Shown here: positions 49,605-59,132 of the stretch, piece by piece | Layout of the letters: every line of letters begins with the position of its first letter | Numbering within the stretch: the stretch's first letter is position 1 | Program-made: the position numbers and the translations under genes | Notes under the pieces: model-generated | The model's input: only the letters and a program-made list of their open reading frames with translations | Told to the model about the DNA's origin: nothing | Database searches by the model: none | Assembly (NCBI GenBank): GCA_016213645.1 | Contig: JACQZY010000014.1 | Coordinates: 62,001 to 126,000 of the forward strand | Source of the DNA: Actinomycetota bacterium | Lineage (GTDB): Bacteria > Actinomycetota > Thermoleophilia > Solirubrobacterales > JACPNS01 | Reading direction: 5' to 3' | DNA length: 64,000 nucleotides

Positions 49605-50531
49605 ATGAAAACCGTTTACCTGGGCACCTCCGACTTCGCAGCCACCGTGCTGCGTCGGCTTGCGGACTCCGCGCACCGGCCGGTGCTGGTGGTCTCGCGT
49701 CCGGCGCGGCCAAAGGGCCGAGGTCGCAGCATGCAGGATCCGCCGGTCGCGGAGCTTGCGCGCGAGCTTGGGATCGAGGTCTTCCAGCCGGAGAGCGTTA
49801 ACGAATCGGATGCCGTCGCGCGGATTGCCGAGGCCGGGGCGGAGGCGATCGTCGTTTGTGCCTTTGGAGCGATCGTCAAAGAGCCGCTGCTGTCGATGCT
49901 GCCGAACTTCAACGTGCACCCGTCGTTGTTGCCGCGTTGGCGTGGGGCGGCGCCGGTCGAACGCGCGATTGCCGCCGGAGATGCGCAGACGGGAGTGTCG
50001 ATCATGCGGCTTGTCGAAGAGCTCGACGCCGGGCCCTTCTGCGCGCAACGCGCGGTGCCGATCGGGCCGGACGACGACTACGGAACGCTTGCGCCTATAT
50101 TGGCCGAACTCGGCGGCGAACTTCTCGTTGGGGCGATCTCGGAGTTTGCTGCCGGTTCGCTGAAATGGACCGACCAGGACGATGCGGGCGGGGAGGATGC
50201 GGTCACCTACGCGGAGAAAATCACTCGAGAAGACCGGCAACTTAGGCCGATGGCCCAGACCGCGAAGCAAATGGAACTTACGATCCGCGCACTAAATCCG
50301 CACATCGGAGCGTTTTTTGAAACCGCGTCCGGCGAACCGCTGCGCGTGGAGCGTGCCTGTGCGACCGAAGAATTCGTGCAAGCGGGCGTCGCCGCCGGGC
50401 GCGAGGGCCATCTGCTTGTGGGCGCCGCCGAAGGCGCGCTCGAGCTGCTCGGCGTCAAACCCGCGGGGGGCAAGTCAATGGACGCGGCCGGTTATCTGCG
50501 CGGATACCCCGTGCCCGAGCTGAAGGCGTAA
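49605..50531 (+). CDS. fmt: Methionyl-tRNA formyltransferase
   Basis: MKTVYLGTSDFAATVLRRLADS; FNVHPSLLPRWRGAAPVERAIAAGD. Confidence 0.95.
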   Translation: MKTVYLGTSDFAATVLRRLADSAHRPVLVVSRPARPKGRGRSMQDPPVAELARELGIEVFQPESVNESDAVARIAEAGAEAIVVCAFGAIVKEPLLSMLPNFNVHPSLLPRWRGAAPVERAIAAGDAQTGVSIMRLVEELDAGPFCAQRAVPIGPDDDYGTLAPILAELGGELLVGAISEFAAGSLKWTDQDDAGGEDAVTYAEKITREDRQLRPMAQTAKQMELTIRALNPHIGAFFETASGEPLRVERACATEEFVQAGVAAGREGHLLVGAAEGALELLGVKPAGGKSMDAAGYLRGYPVPELKA

Positions 50532-50536
50532 CCGCG

Positions 50537-50785
50537 TTGAACGCCGAAGTCCCACCCGTCAAGCAGTCATCGTTCGAAGTCGGCATCGAATGCCCGCATT
50601 GCCACGAGCCCTGGCTGCGGCCTTCCAATCTGCCCGGGCGATACCGCTGCGTGAACTGCCTTCACCGTTACGAACTGCTGTCGGCCTGCCCGGATTGCGG
50701 CTCCCATGCGACGATCGCGCGCATGAGCCACACCTCGGATCTTCAATGCACGAGCTGCGGCGCGTGGATGTTGACCGAGATTTGA
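50537..50785 (+). CDS. Small double zinc-ribbon protein (YfgJ/DUF1407-like architecture)
   Basis: Four CxxC knuckles CPHC, CVNC, CPDC, CTSC; TTG start 5 bp after fmt stop. Confidence 0.65.
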   Translation: MNAEVPPVKQSSFEVGIECPHCHEPWLRPSNLPGRYRCVNCLHRYELLSACPDCGSHATIARMSHTSDLQCTSCGAWMLTEI

Positions 50786-50891
50786 CGCCGGGCGCCGGAG
50801 GAGCGATTGTGTCGTTCGCGGGCCCGCTGACCGGTCGGCCCGCGTGTTTGAGCGCCAACCCGCCGCCTGCGTTCGATCTAACCTTGGCGCC

Positions 50892-51605
50892 ATGAATCAG
50901 TCCGAACGTGCCCGCGAGCTTTTCGCCACCACTCAGATCCTGCCGTCGATTCTGTCGGCCGATTTCGCGCGGCTGGGCGAACAGGTGGCCACCGTGATGG
51001 ATGCCGGCGCGCGGGTGATCCACGTGGACGTAATGGACGGCCGGTTCGTTCCGCCGATCACGATCGGTCCGTTGATCGTTGAGGCGCTGGCCGAGCAGGT
51101 GCACGACGCCGGCGGCGTGCTGGATGTGCACTTGATGATCGAGAACCCCGAGCGCCAGATCGAGCCGTTCGCTGCGGCCGGCGCGGACGCGATCAGTTTC
51201 CACATCGAAGCGGCACCTCACGCGCATCGCGTGGCCGGACAGATTCGGGAGGCCGGTCTGCTGGCCGGCGTCACATTCAACCCCGGCACGCCTGTCGACG
51301 CGATTTCCGGCGTGGCGCCGCAGCTTGATTTTGCACTCTGCATGAGCGTCAATCCCGGCTGGGGCGGCCAGAAATTCATCCCGGAGTCCGTTGAGCGGCT
51401 GCGCCGGGTGCGCGAGATGTTGCCCGAGCGCGCCGCACTGGAAGTAGACGGCGGAGTCGACCAAAACACGGCATCGCATGTGGCCGGCGCCGGAGCTAAT
51501 CTGCTGGTGGCCGGATCCGCGATCTTTGGCCAGGCGGACCCCGCCGCCGCCTATCAGGCGATCGCCGCGGCCGGTCAGGCTGCGCGCGGCGTCGAGACGC
51601 GGTAA
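50892..51605 (+). CDS. rpe: Ribulose-phosphate 3-epimerase
   Basis: ILPSILSADFARLGEQV; HVDVMDGRFVPPITIGP; MSVNPGWGGQKFIPES. Confidence 0.96.
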   Translation: MNQSERARELFATTQILPSILSADFARLGEQVATVMDAGARVIHVDVMDGRFVPPITIGPLIVEALAEQVHDAGGVLDVHLMIENPERQIEPFAAAGADAISFHIEAAPHAHRVAGQIREAGLLAGVTFNPGTPVDAISGVAPQLDFALCMSVNPGWGGQKFIPESVERLRRVREMLPERAALEVDGGVDQNTASHVAGAGANLLVAGSAIFGQADPAAAYQAIAAAGQAARGVETR

Positions 51606-52942
51606 AGCCCCAGCAGGAGCGCGAAAAGCAGGAACGCGCTGGCCGGGTAGCCGATCTCAACGCGTTGTAGTGGGTCATCCACGATCGGCAGCAGCATCCA
51701 GACGACGAATCCGACGGCGGCCGTAATCCAGCAGGCGGTGGCTTGAGCCGTGCGTCTCGCCGCCAGCGCCGCCTGGTTCAAGGTGGCCGCGCACAGATAC
51801 ACACCCATACCGGCGGTGATAGCGGCCAGCCCCAGGCGGCCATACACATAGTCCGGACCGAAGACCAGCTTCATCAGCCACGGACCGGTCACCAGCATCA
51901 CGATCACGCCGAAACCGGCAGCCCCCGCAATCGCCAGCAACGTCAGACGCACACTGCGTCGATAAACGGCGAAGTCGCCACCGGCGCGAAGCTTTGAGAG
52001 GTGCGGCAACAGGCTTGTGGCCACCGACTGGAAAAGCTGCATCGGCGCGCGGGCGATCACGAGAATGTTGATGACCGACGCCGCCGCGGCGAAGCTTCCG
52101 CCCGCAGTGCCCTTGGCGATCAACGGCGCGGCGTTGAGGATCGTCTGCTCGCAGGCCATGATCAGCAGGGCGGCCACCGCAAAGCCGCCGCCTTCGCTGA
52201 GCGTGAACTGCGCCTCTTCTTGTGCGGTCGCTCCGCTCGCCGCGTCGAGCCGCGCCTCTTCTCCGGCCGCGGCGGATGCCTGTTCGGCGGGCGTGCGCTG
52301 GTCCAGCGTGGTGTTCCGGTCTGCGCGTGCCCGGCCAACCAGCGCAAGCGGCACGACGAAAAGGCTCACGACCGGTCCGGCCAATATTCCCATCGCGACG
52401 GTGCGCTGGCCCGACGCCAGACCCACAACGACCGCGACCGGAAACATGATCCGCGCCGTCGCCTCAATAAACACAAGCAGTCCATACAGCCCGAAACGTT
52501 GGGAGCCGGCCAGCAGGCCCCGCGCGAAGTAACTGACCGCATAGGCCAGCACGGAGTAAAACATGATCCAGTACAGCGAGCTGTTGCCACCGAACAGATC
52601 TGCTTCCAACGCATCGCGAAAGACCAGTGCCAGTACGGCAAACAACGCGCCCAGCCCAAGTTGGATGATCGCCGCGATCCTCAAAGGGCCGCCAAGCGAC
52701 TGGTCGCGTGCCCGTCGCTCCGCGATCGTGCGCGCGAGCAACTGTTCGATCGGCCGGTAAAAGACCGGCGTGACCATGAACACGATCGACCACAGCAGCG
52801 CCACCTGGCCGTACTGCTTATGAGACAGCGCGTGGGACGAGATCGAGAAGTACGCGAACGTGACCAGCCCGGTCACGCCGATGCCCGCCGTCAGGAGCGC
52901 GGCGCCGCGGCCGTAATCGGATGTTTTTGCGCCGGTGCTCAA
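51575..52942 (-). CDS. Polysaccharide/lipid flippase, MOP superfamily (Wzx-like)
   Basis: Multiple TM helices; LLTAGIGVTGLVTFAYFSISSHALSHKQYGQVALLWSI. Confidence 0.8.
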   Translation of the reverse strand: MSTGAKTSDYGRGAALLTAGIGVTGLVTFAYFSISSHALSHKQYGQVALLWSIVFMVTPVFYRPIEQLLARTIAERRARDQSLGGPLRIAAIIQLGLGALFAVLALVFRDALEADLFGGNSSLYWIMFYSVLAYAVSYFARGLLAGSQRFGLYGLLVFIEATARIMFPVAVVVGLASGQRTVAMGILAGPVVSLFVVPLALVGRARADRNTTLDQRTPAEQASAAAGEEARLDAASGATAQEEAQFTLSEGGGFAVAALLIMACEQTILNAAPLIAKGTAGGSFAAAASVINILVIARAPMQLFQSVATSLLPHLSKLRAGGDFAVYRRSVRLTLLAIAGAAGFGVIVMLVTGPWLMKLVFGPDYVYGRLGLAAITAGMGVYLCAATLNQAALAARRTAQATACWITAAVGFVVWMLLPIVDDPLQRVEIGYPASAFLLFALLLGLYRVSTPRAA

Positions 52943-52982
52943 GATGCGATCAATACCGCGCGCCGACCGGGTGCGTCACGCG

Positions 52983-53642
52983 TCAGCCCAGTTCAACCAG
53001 CAACATCGTCCAGGGAAAAGGCGACCGCGCCTCGACCACGCGGCCGACCTTCGAGAGCTCCTTGACAAACGCGCCCTTGGACCAGTGGTTGACGTGTCCG
53101 GGCGTGTTGCCCAGATCCTTCAGGTACGCGCCGCGCGCCATGTTGAGCATGCGCCAGAGCGGCTCGCGTGGCACCGAGACCAGCAGATAACGGCTTGCCA
53201 CACGGGCCATCTCGGCAATCGTGTTGGCCGGCTCGGGAACGTGTTCGAGCACCTCGATCGCAGACGCCATCTCAAACTCGTTGTCCGCGAAGGGCAGGGT
53301 GGTGGCCTCCTGAACCATGTACTCCAGGTTCGGCCGCTGTCGCTTTTCCCACTCGGCCTTGAGACCCTCGGCATCCAGGTCGATGCCGACGATCCGGCCG
53401 TCGCCCAGGCGTTCGGCCCACTTGTGAGTGAGCACGCCCTCGCCGCAGCCGACGTCAAGGATCGATCCGGGCGAAGCCTGCTTCCATAGCTCGTCCAGCT
53501 GCGATTCAAAGCCCTCCATCAGTTTCTGTACGAGCGGATTTGTGGAGCCGTACTTGTCGAAGGTGTTTCCGGTCGCGATGCCGGTCGGGTCGGCGTCGCC
53601 GGGCCGTGCCGCGGCGTTGGTGGTTACCTCTGTCGTGCTCAA
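52983..53642 (-). CDS. Class I SAM-dependent methyltransferase
   Basis: SILDVGCGEGVLTHKWAERLGDGRIVGIDLDAEGL. Confidence 0.9.
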   Translation of the reverse strand: MSTTEVTTNAAARPGDADPTGIATGNTFDKYGSTNPLVQKLMEGFESQLDELWKQASPGSILDVGCGEGVLTHKWAERLGDGRIVGIDLDAEGLKAEWEKRQRPNLEYMVQEATTLPFADNEFEMASAIEVLEHVPEPANTIAEMARVASRYLLVSVPREPLWRMLNMARGAYLKDLGNTPGHVNHWSKGAFVKELSKVGRVVEARSPFPWTMLLVELG

Positions 53643-54700
53643 AGCTTCAATGCCTCTCGTTCCTCGGTTTTGCCGGTGGCTGCGCCCGCGTCGGCGCCGG
53701 TCGTGCGCTGGTGGCCGGTGTCGTGCGCCCCCGGTTCGTAATGTGACGGCTCTACGCCGAGCTTCAGTTCAACTCGTCTTGTGTGCTCAAGGAGCCGCTG
53801 TAAAAGGGTGCGCTGCGCGGCTAGTAGATCGCCGATCACGCCAAGCGCCGCCAGCAACAGCGCTGCGATAAACAGCACGGCGCCCAAGATCAGCGATTGA
53901 ACGTGTCCGGCTCCACCGCCGGTCGCGTAGAAGTAGACGAAGCGGCCCCAGACTACGGCCGTTATCAAGCCGCAGAATGCCGCTGCGACCATGAACACGC
54001 GCAACGGTTCGTACATCGAATAGATACGGAAGATCGAAACGGTGTTGCGGCGCACGTACGCGGACATCGATGGAAACAACCGACTCTCGCGCATCTTTTC
54101 GTTGGTGCGAATTGGCACGTGGGTCGTGGCCACAAGTGTCTTGCCGGCCTGAATGATCGTTTCCAGCGTGTACGTAAAGCGCGACACCACCTGCATACGC
54201 AGTGCGGCCTCGCGGTTGTAGGCCCGAAAGCCGGAGGTGGTGTCCTCCACGTCGGTGCCGGACGCACGGCGCACGACCGCGCTGCCAAGCCGCTGCAATC
54301 GCTTCTTCAGCGGAGAAAAGTGGTCGATCGTGTGAATCTGCCGGTCGCCCACAACCATGTCGGCCTCGCCCGCGATGATCGGGGCGGTCAGCACGCCGAT
54401 GTCGTCGGCGCAGTACTGGTTGTCGGCGTCGGTGTTGACGATTACGTCCGCGCCGAGCTTCAATCCGGCGTCGAGACCGGCCATGAACGCCACGGCCAGG
54501 CCCTTGTTGTCCGTCAATCGAACAATGTGATCCGCGCCGTGCTCGCGTGCCACTTCAACCGTGCGGTCGGTCGAGCCATCGTCGATGATCAGCCACTCGA
54601 CACTGTCGAATCCATCGACTTCGCGCGGCAGGTCTCCGAGCGTGATGGGCAGGGAGTCCTCTTCGTTCAGGCAGGGAATCTGAATGATCAGCTTCATCAA
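53639..54700 (-). CDS. Family 2 glycosyltransferase (polyprenyl-phosphate sugar transferase-like)
   Basis: IIQIPCLNEEDSLPITLGDLPREVDGFDSVEWLIIDDGSTDRTVEVA; NTDADNQY; two C-terminal TM helices. Confidence 0.92.
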   Translation of the reverse strand: MMKLIIQIPCLNEEDSLPITLGDLPREVDGFDSVEWLIIDDGSTDRTVEVAREHGADHIVRLTDNKGLAVAFMAGLDAGLKLGADVIVNTDADNQYCADDIGVLTAPIIAGEADMVVGDRQIHTIDHFSPLKKRLQRLGSAVVRRASGTDVEDTTSGFRAYNREAALRMQVVSRFTYTLETIIQAGKTLVATTHVPIRTNEKMRESRLFPSMSAYVRRNTVSIFRIYSMYEPLRVFMVAAAFCGLITAVVWGRFVYFYATGGGAGHVQSLILGAVLFIAALLLAALGVIGDLLAAQRTLLQRLLEHTRRVELKLGVEPSHYEPGAHDTGHQRTTGADAGAATGKTEEREALKL

Positions 54701-54867
54701 AAATCAGTCTCTCGCGCGGCGGACCCGGGGCCGTGAATGCCGCGATCGTGGGGGTTTTCGGTATCCAGTGACGCGCTCGGCGCGCCGACCTCAAAGAGAG
54801 CGATCTTATCCGCTGCAGTTGCGGATCGACCGTGAACGCAGACGCGGTCTTGGTTGGAGAGGACAAA

Positions 54868-54904
54868 TTGACGGGCTGGTCGCACAGGGCTACCCTTGGG
54901 TAGC
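54868..54904 (+). promoter_or_regulatory. Candidate ribD promoter TTGACG-N17-TACCCT with dyad GCTACCC-TT-GGGTAGC over the -10
   Basis: Direct reading: TTGACG 54868-54873, TACCCT 54891-54896, dyad arms 54889-54895 and 54898-54904. Confidence 0.6.
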
Positions 54905-54955
54905 AAGCCGCCTGCGCTTTGCGGACGCGTGACTACCTAGGCTTGAGGTGAATTG

Positions 54956-56086
54956 ATGAACCAGGCGCTGCTCACAGATCAGGACGTGACTTTCCTTGAG
55001 AAGACTCTCGAGCTGGCCGAGCGCGGCCGTGGACGCACCAGCCCAAACCCGGTCGTTGGGGCGGTCGTGGTCAAAGACGGCGAGGTGCTTGGCCGCGGCT
55101 ATCACCATGAGTACGGCGGCCCGCACGCGGAACGCATCGCGATCGAGTCATGCAGCATCGATACGACCGGCGCGACGATCTACGTGTCGCTGGAGCCGTG
55201 CGCACACGACGGCAAGACGCCGCCGTGCACCAACGCGATCACGGAGGCCGGAATTGCGCGCGTGGTCTACGCGTCAGACGATCCCACCGAGAAAGCCTCC
55301 GGCCGTGGTCCCGGCATTCTGCGAGATGAGGGCATTGAGGTGGTCGCCGCCCAGGGCGAGATCGCCGCGCGAGCGCGCCTGATCAATCAACCGTTTCGAA
55401 AACACGCGAAGACCGGCCGGCCGCATGTGCTCTTCAAATCGGCGATGACGCTTGACGGCAAGGTCGCCACGGCGACCGGCGACTCGCAGTGGATTTCCTC
55501 GCCGGAGAGTCGCGAAGTGGCCCACCGCTTCCGCTCGCAGGTGGACGCGATCGCAGTCGGCATCGGAACGGCGCTCAGCGACGATCCACAGCTGACCGCC
55601 CGTCCCGAGGGAATTTCCGGCGACCGCCAGCCCAAGCGGGTGATCTTTGATTCGGAGGCGCGTCTGCCGATCGACGGCGCGCTGGTTTCCAGCGCCCGCG
55701 AGACGCCGGTCATCGTTGTGGCTTCGCGCGCCGCTCCCAGAGAAGCTTTGAATCAGCTCGAGGCCGTTGGCGTGGACGTGATCGTCGCCTCCGGCGAAAA
55801 CGAAGCCGCCCGTGTGATCTCGGCGCTAAACGAGCTGGGTTCCCGCGACGTGCAGTCGCTGCTTCTGGAAGGCGGACCCCACCTGGCCGGCGCCTTCTTC
55901 GAGGCCGGCGAGGTCGACTACATGACAATGTTCCTGGCTCCCCTCGTGCTGGGCGGCAAGCAAGCCCGCGCCGCCGTAGAAGGCTCTGGAGTGGAAAAAA
56001 TCGCCGACGCCTACCACGCCCTCGCGATGCAATGCGACCCGATCGGAGACGACCTTCTGATCACGGCCCGCATGCGCGAGTGGTAG
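54956..56086 (+). CDS. ribD: Bifunctional riboflavin deaminase/reductase RibD
   Basis: GRTSPNPVVGAVVVKDGEVLGRGYHHEYGGPHAER; YVSLEPCAHDGKTPPCT. Confidence 0.95.
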   Translation: MNQALLTDQDVTFLEKTLELAERGRGRTSPNPVVGAVVVKDGEVLGRGYHHEYGGPHAERIAIESCSIDTTGATIYVSLEPCAHDGKTPPCTNAITEAGIARVVYASDDPTEKASGRGPGILRDEGIEVVAAQGEIAARARLINQPFRKHAKTGRPHVLFKSAMTLDGKVATATGDSQWISSPESREVAHRFRSQVDAIAVGIGTALSDDPQLTARPEGISGDRQPKRVIFDSEARLPIDGALVSSARETPVIVVASRAAPREALNQLEAVGVDVIVASGENEAARVISALNELGSRDVQSLLLEGGPHLAGAFFEAGEVDYMTMFLAPLVLGGKQARAAVEGSGVEKIADAYHALAMQCDPIGDDLLITARMREW

Positions 56087-56191
56087 CCACACCCGCTCCT
56101 CCGCCCAGCCCTAAGTCCATATTCCCGGCCCGCTCCCCCCGGTGAAGCCAAACCCACCCGTATGCCTTAACCGCGCGGTATTTCCCTTCAA

Positions 56192-56222
56192 CTACGTCTT
56201 CTCGGTGGGCGAAAAGACGTAG
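56192..56222 (+). promoter_or_regulatory. Strong hairpin in ribD-ribE spacer
   Basis: CTACGTCTT (56192-56200) / AAGACGTAG (56214-56222), perfect 9-bp stem with 13-nt loop. Confidence 0.5.
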
Positions 56223-56321
56223 ACGTAGGGCGACAACGCCTTCGTATCGCGGTTGTGATTTCAATCGGGCGAGGAGTGGCCGCCGTCGGTTCGGCTCTGG
56301 TTGTCGCGTACCGTTAGGGGC

Positions 56322-56936
56322 ATGTTCACTGGGCTGATTGAGCACTCCGGCATTGTCGTGGCGATTGATCGCGGCGAGGCGGGGGCGACCATTTCGATCA
56401 AGACAGAGTTGGCGCCTGGGATCGGACCAGGCGACTCGATCGCCGTGAACGGCGTCTGCCTCACCGCGACTGGCCTGACTCCGGACACGTTCACCGCCGA
56501 CGTGATGAACGAAACGCTTGACCGCACCACGCTGGGCGAACTGAACGACGGCGAAGCGGTCAATCTTGAGTTGCCGCTGGCGATTGGTGCCCGACTGGAC
56601 GGACACATCGTCCAGGGACACGTTGACGGAATCGGCTCGATCGCATCTGCCCGCGACGACGGCTTCGCCCGCGTCGTGCGCCTGACCACACCGAACGACC
56701 TCGCCAAATACGTAGTCGAAAAAGGCTCGATCGCAATCGACGGCGTGAGTCTCACCGTCAGTGCCGTCGGTGAAGACTGGCTGGAGGTCTCGCTTATTCC
56801 CGAGACGCTCGAACGCACTACTCTCGGAGGCCGAAGTCCCGGCGACCACGTGAACCTTGAGGCCGACGTACTGGCAAAGCACGTGGAGCGGTTGCTCAGC
56901 TACGGATCCGGCGCTTCCGACCAGCAAAATGCCTGA
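56322..56936 (+). CDS. ribE: Riboflavin synthase alpha chain
   Basis: MFTGLIEHSGIVVAID; VNGVCLTA; GHIVQGHVDGIG. Confidence 0.95.
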   Translation: MFTGLIEHSGIVVAIDRGEAGATISIKTELAPGIGPGDSIAVNGVCLTATGLTPDTFTADVMNETLDRTTLGELNDGEAVNLELPLAIGARLDGHIVQGHVDGIGSIASARDDGFARVVRLTTPNDLAKYVVEKGSIAIDGVSLTVSAVGEDWLEVSLIPETLERTTLGGRSPGDHVNLEADVLAKHVERLLSYGSGASDQQNA

Positions 56937-58251
56937 CGCGAAACCCCCCTTCAGCTCGATAGAAGACGCCCTGAGCGATTACCGCGAGGGCAAGATGGTG
57001 ATCGTCTGCGACGACGAGGACCGCGAAAACGAGGGCGACCTCACACTGGCCGCGGAGTTCGCCACGCCCGAAGCGATCAACTTCATGGCCAAAGAAGGCC
57101 GCGGGCTGATTTGCCTGGCGCTCAGTCCCGGGCGCTGCGACGAACTTGGCCTCAACCTGATGGCGCTGAAGAACGAGTCCGGTTTCGGCACCGCCTTCAC
57201 AGTCAGCATCGAGGCCCGCGAGGGAGTGACCACAGGCATCAGCGCCGCCGACCGCGCGCGCACGATTCAGGTGGCCGTGGACCCGCAATCCAGCCCGCGT
57301 GACCTCGTTCAGCCCGGACACGTATTTCCGCTCAAAGCCAAGCCCGGCGGCGTGCTGGAGCGCACCGGCCAAACCGAGGCCGCCGTCGACCTCAGCCGTC
57401 TGGCCGGGCTTACGCCCGCCGGTGTGATCTGCGAGATCATGAACGAGGACGGCACGATGGCGCGCGTGCCGGATCTCGCGGAGTACTCGAAGAAGCACGG
57501 CCTGAAGATGATCACGGTCGCGCAGCTGATCGAGCACCGCCGCCGCCACGACAAGCTTGTCGAACGCGTCGCCGAAGCCGCGATGCCCACCGAGTTCGGC
57601 GAATTCAACGTGGTCGGGTATCGCTCGCTGGTGGACGGCAGTCATCACGTGGCGCTGGTCAAAGGCGACGTTGACGGCGTCAAGGACGTACTTGTTCGCG
57701 TTCACTCCGAGTGCCTGACCGGCGACGTCTTCCACTCAATGCGCTGCGACTGCGGCAATCAGCTGCACCTGGCGCTGGGCATGATCGAGCGGGAGGGCAG
57801 GGGAGTGCTGCTCTATTTGGCGCAAGAAGGTCGCGGCATTGGCCTTCTCAACAAGCTCAAGGCATATTCGCTGCAGGACGAGGGCCGCGACACGGTAGAG
57901 GCCAATCTGGAGCTTGGCCTGCCGGCCGACCTGCGCGATTACGGCACCGGTGCGCAAATGCTCGTGGACCTGGGCCTCACCAGCATTCGCATCATGACCA
58001 ACAACCCGAAGAAGATCATCGGCCTTCAGGGCTACGGACTCTCCGTCAGCAACCAAGTGCCGATCGAGGCCGCGCCCAACGAGCACAACCTCGACTACCT
58101 GCGCACCAAGCGTGATCGCATGGGGCACGTGCTGCACCACCAGGGCCTCGCGCTTGACGAGGAGATGATCCAAGCCGAGCACGCCCGCGACATCGGAGCC
58201 CAACCCGCGCCGGAGCACACTGCCGCACCCGCGGATGGAGCCGACCAATGA
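56929..58251 (+). CDS. ribBA: Bifunctional DHBP synthase / GTP cyclohydrolase II
   Basis: [44 protein letters not shown]. Confidence 0.96.
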   Translation: MPDAKPPFSSIEDALSDYREGKMVIVCDDEDRENEGDLTLAAEFATPEAINFMAKEGRGLICLALSPGRCDELGLNLMALKNESGFGTAFTVSIEAREGVTTGISAADRARTIQVAVDPQSSPRDLVQPGHVFPLKAKPGGVLERTGQTEAAVDLSRLAGLTPAGVICEIMNEDGTMARVPDLAEYSKKHGLKMITVAQLIEHRRRHDKLVERVAEAAMPTEFGEFNVVGYRSLVDGSHHVALVKGDVDGVKDVLVRVHSECLTGDVFHSMRCDCGNQLHLALGMIEREGRGVLLYLAQEGRGIGLLNKLKAYSLQDEGRDTVEANLELGLPADLRDYGTGAQMLVDLGLTSIRIMTNNPKKIIGLQGYGLSVSNQVPIEAAPNEHNLDYLRTKRDRMGHVLHHQGLALDEEMIQAEHARDIGAQPAPEHTAAPADGADQ

Positions 58252-58706
58252 GCTTCGACCCCAAATCCGCCCGTTTCGGGATCGTCGTCGGCGACTTCTA
58301 CGCCGATCTCGCGGAACGCCTGGTGACCGGCGCAGCCGGCGCCTTCAGCGAAGCCGGCGTGCCAGACGACGCCGTCGACCGCTTCACAGTGCCGGGCGCC
58401 TACGAGTTGCCGCTGGCCGCGCTGTACCTGGCCGAAAGCGGCCGCTACGACGGCGTTGCCTGCCTGGGCGCCGTGATCCGCGGCGAAACCGACCACTACG
58501 ACTTCGTCTGCTCGGAGGCCGCGCGCGGCATTCAGGATGTGCAGCTCGACACCGGCGTACCCTGCTCGTTCGGCGTTCTGACCGTCGACAACATGGACCA
58601 GGCGATCGCCCGCACCGGCGGCGGCAAGCGCGATCAGGGCGCACACGCGGCGCAGGCGGTGCTTCACATGGCTGCACTACGCGAGCGCATCGACAACAAC
58701 GACTGA
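58248..58706 (+). CDS. ribH: 6,7-dimethyl-8-ribityllumazine synthase
   Basis: RFGIVVGDFYADLAERLVTGA; VPGAYELPLAALYLAESGRYDGVACLGAVIRGETDHYDFV. Confidence 0.94.
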   Translation: MSFDPKSARFGIVVGDFYADLAERLVTGAAGAFSEAGVPDDAVDRFTVPGAYELPLAALYLAESGRYDGVACLGAVIRGETDHYDFVCSEAARGIQDVQLDTGVPCSFGVLTVDNMDQAIARTGGGKRDQGAHAAQAVLHMAALRERIDNND

Positions 58707-58786
58707 GCAAAAACGCGGCCTCCGCGGGTTCGCCGCGAGATGGCCGCGACATCACCTTGCGCCACCCGCTACCCTTCTGCTCCGAT

Positions 58787-58978
58787 ATGGCCAAGGTATG
58801 CATCTCATGCGGCAAGGGTCCGAGCTTCGGACAGTCACGCAGCCACTCGATGGTTGCGACAAAGCGCCGCTTCGACCCCAACCTGCAGAAGATCCGCGTG
58901 CTCGTGGGCAACACGCCCCGCCGCGAATACGTCTGCACGCGCTGCATCAAGGCCGGCAAGGTCGTTAAGGCCGTCTAA
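58787..58978 (+). CDS. rpmB: 50S ribosomal protein L28 (Cys-containing form)
   Basis: MAKVCISCGKGPSFGQSRSHSMVATKRRFDPNLQKIRV...YVCTRCIKAGKVVK. Confidence 0.94.
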   Translation: MAKVCISCGKGPSFGQSRSHSMVATKRRFDPNLQKIRVLVGNTPRREYVCTRCIKAGKVVKAV

Positions 58979-59132
58979 CCCGCCGCGCGGCCGTCGTCGC
59001 GCGCACCACAGATTCCCGCCGAACCGAGCCGATCACCGCGCATCGTTGGTTCACACGCGCGAAGCCGCGTCTCCGACCTGTAGATTCCACGAATCCACCG
59101 CCGATGCGGGATTCGGCGAGAACGAAAGGTTG

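Noticed and set aside
56087-56321. FMN riboswitch before ribE
   Set aside because: Conserved FMN aptamer strings (AGGATA, GGGTGAAATTCCC, ACCGGCGGT) are not present.
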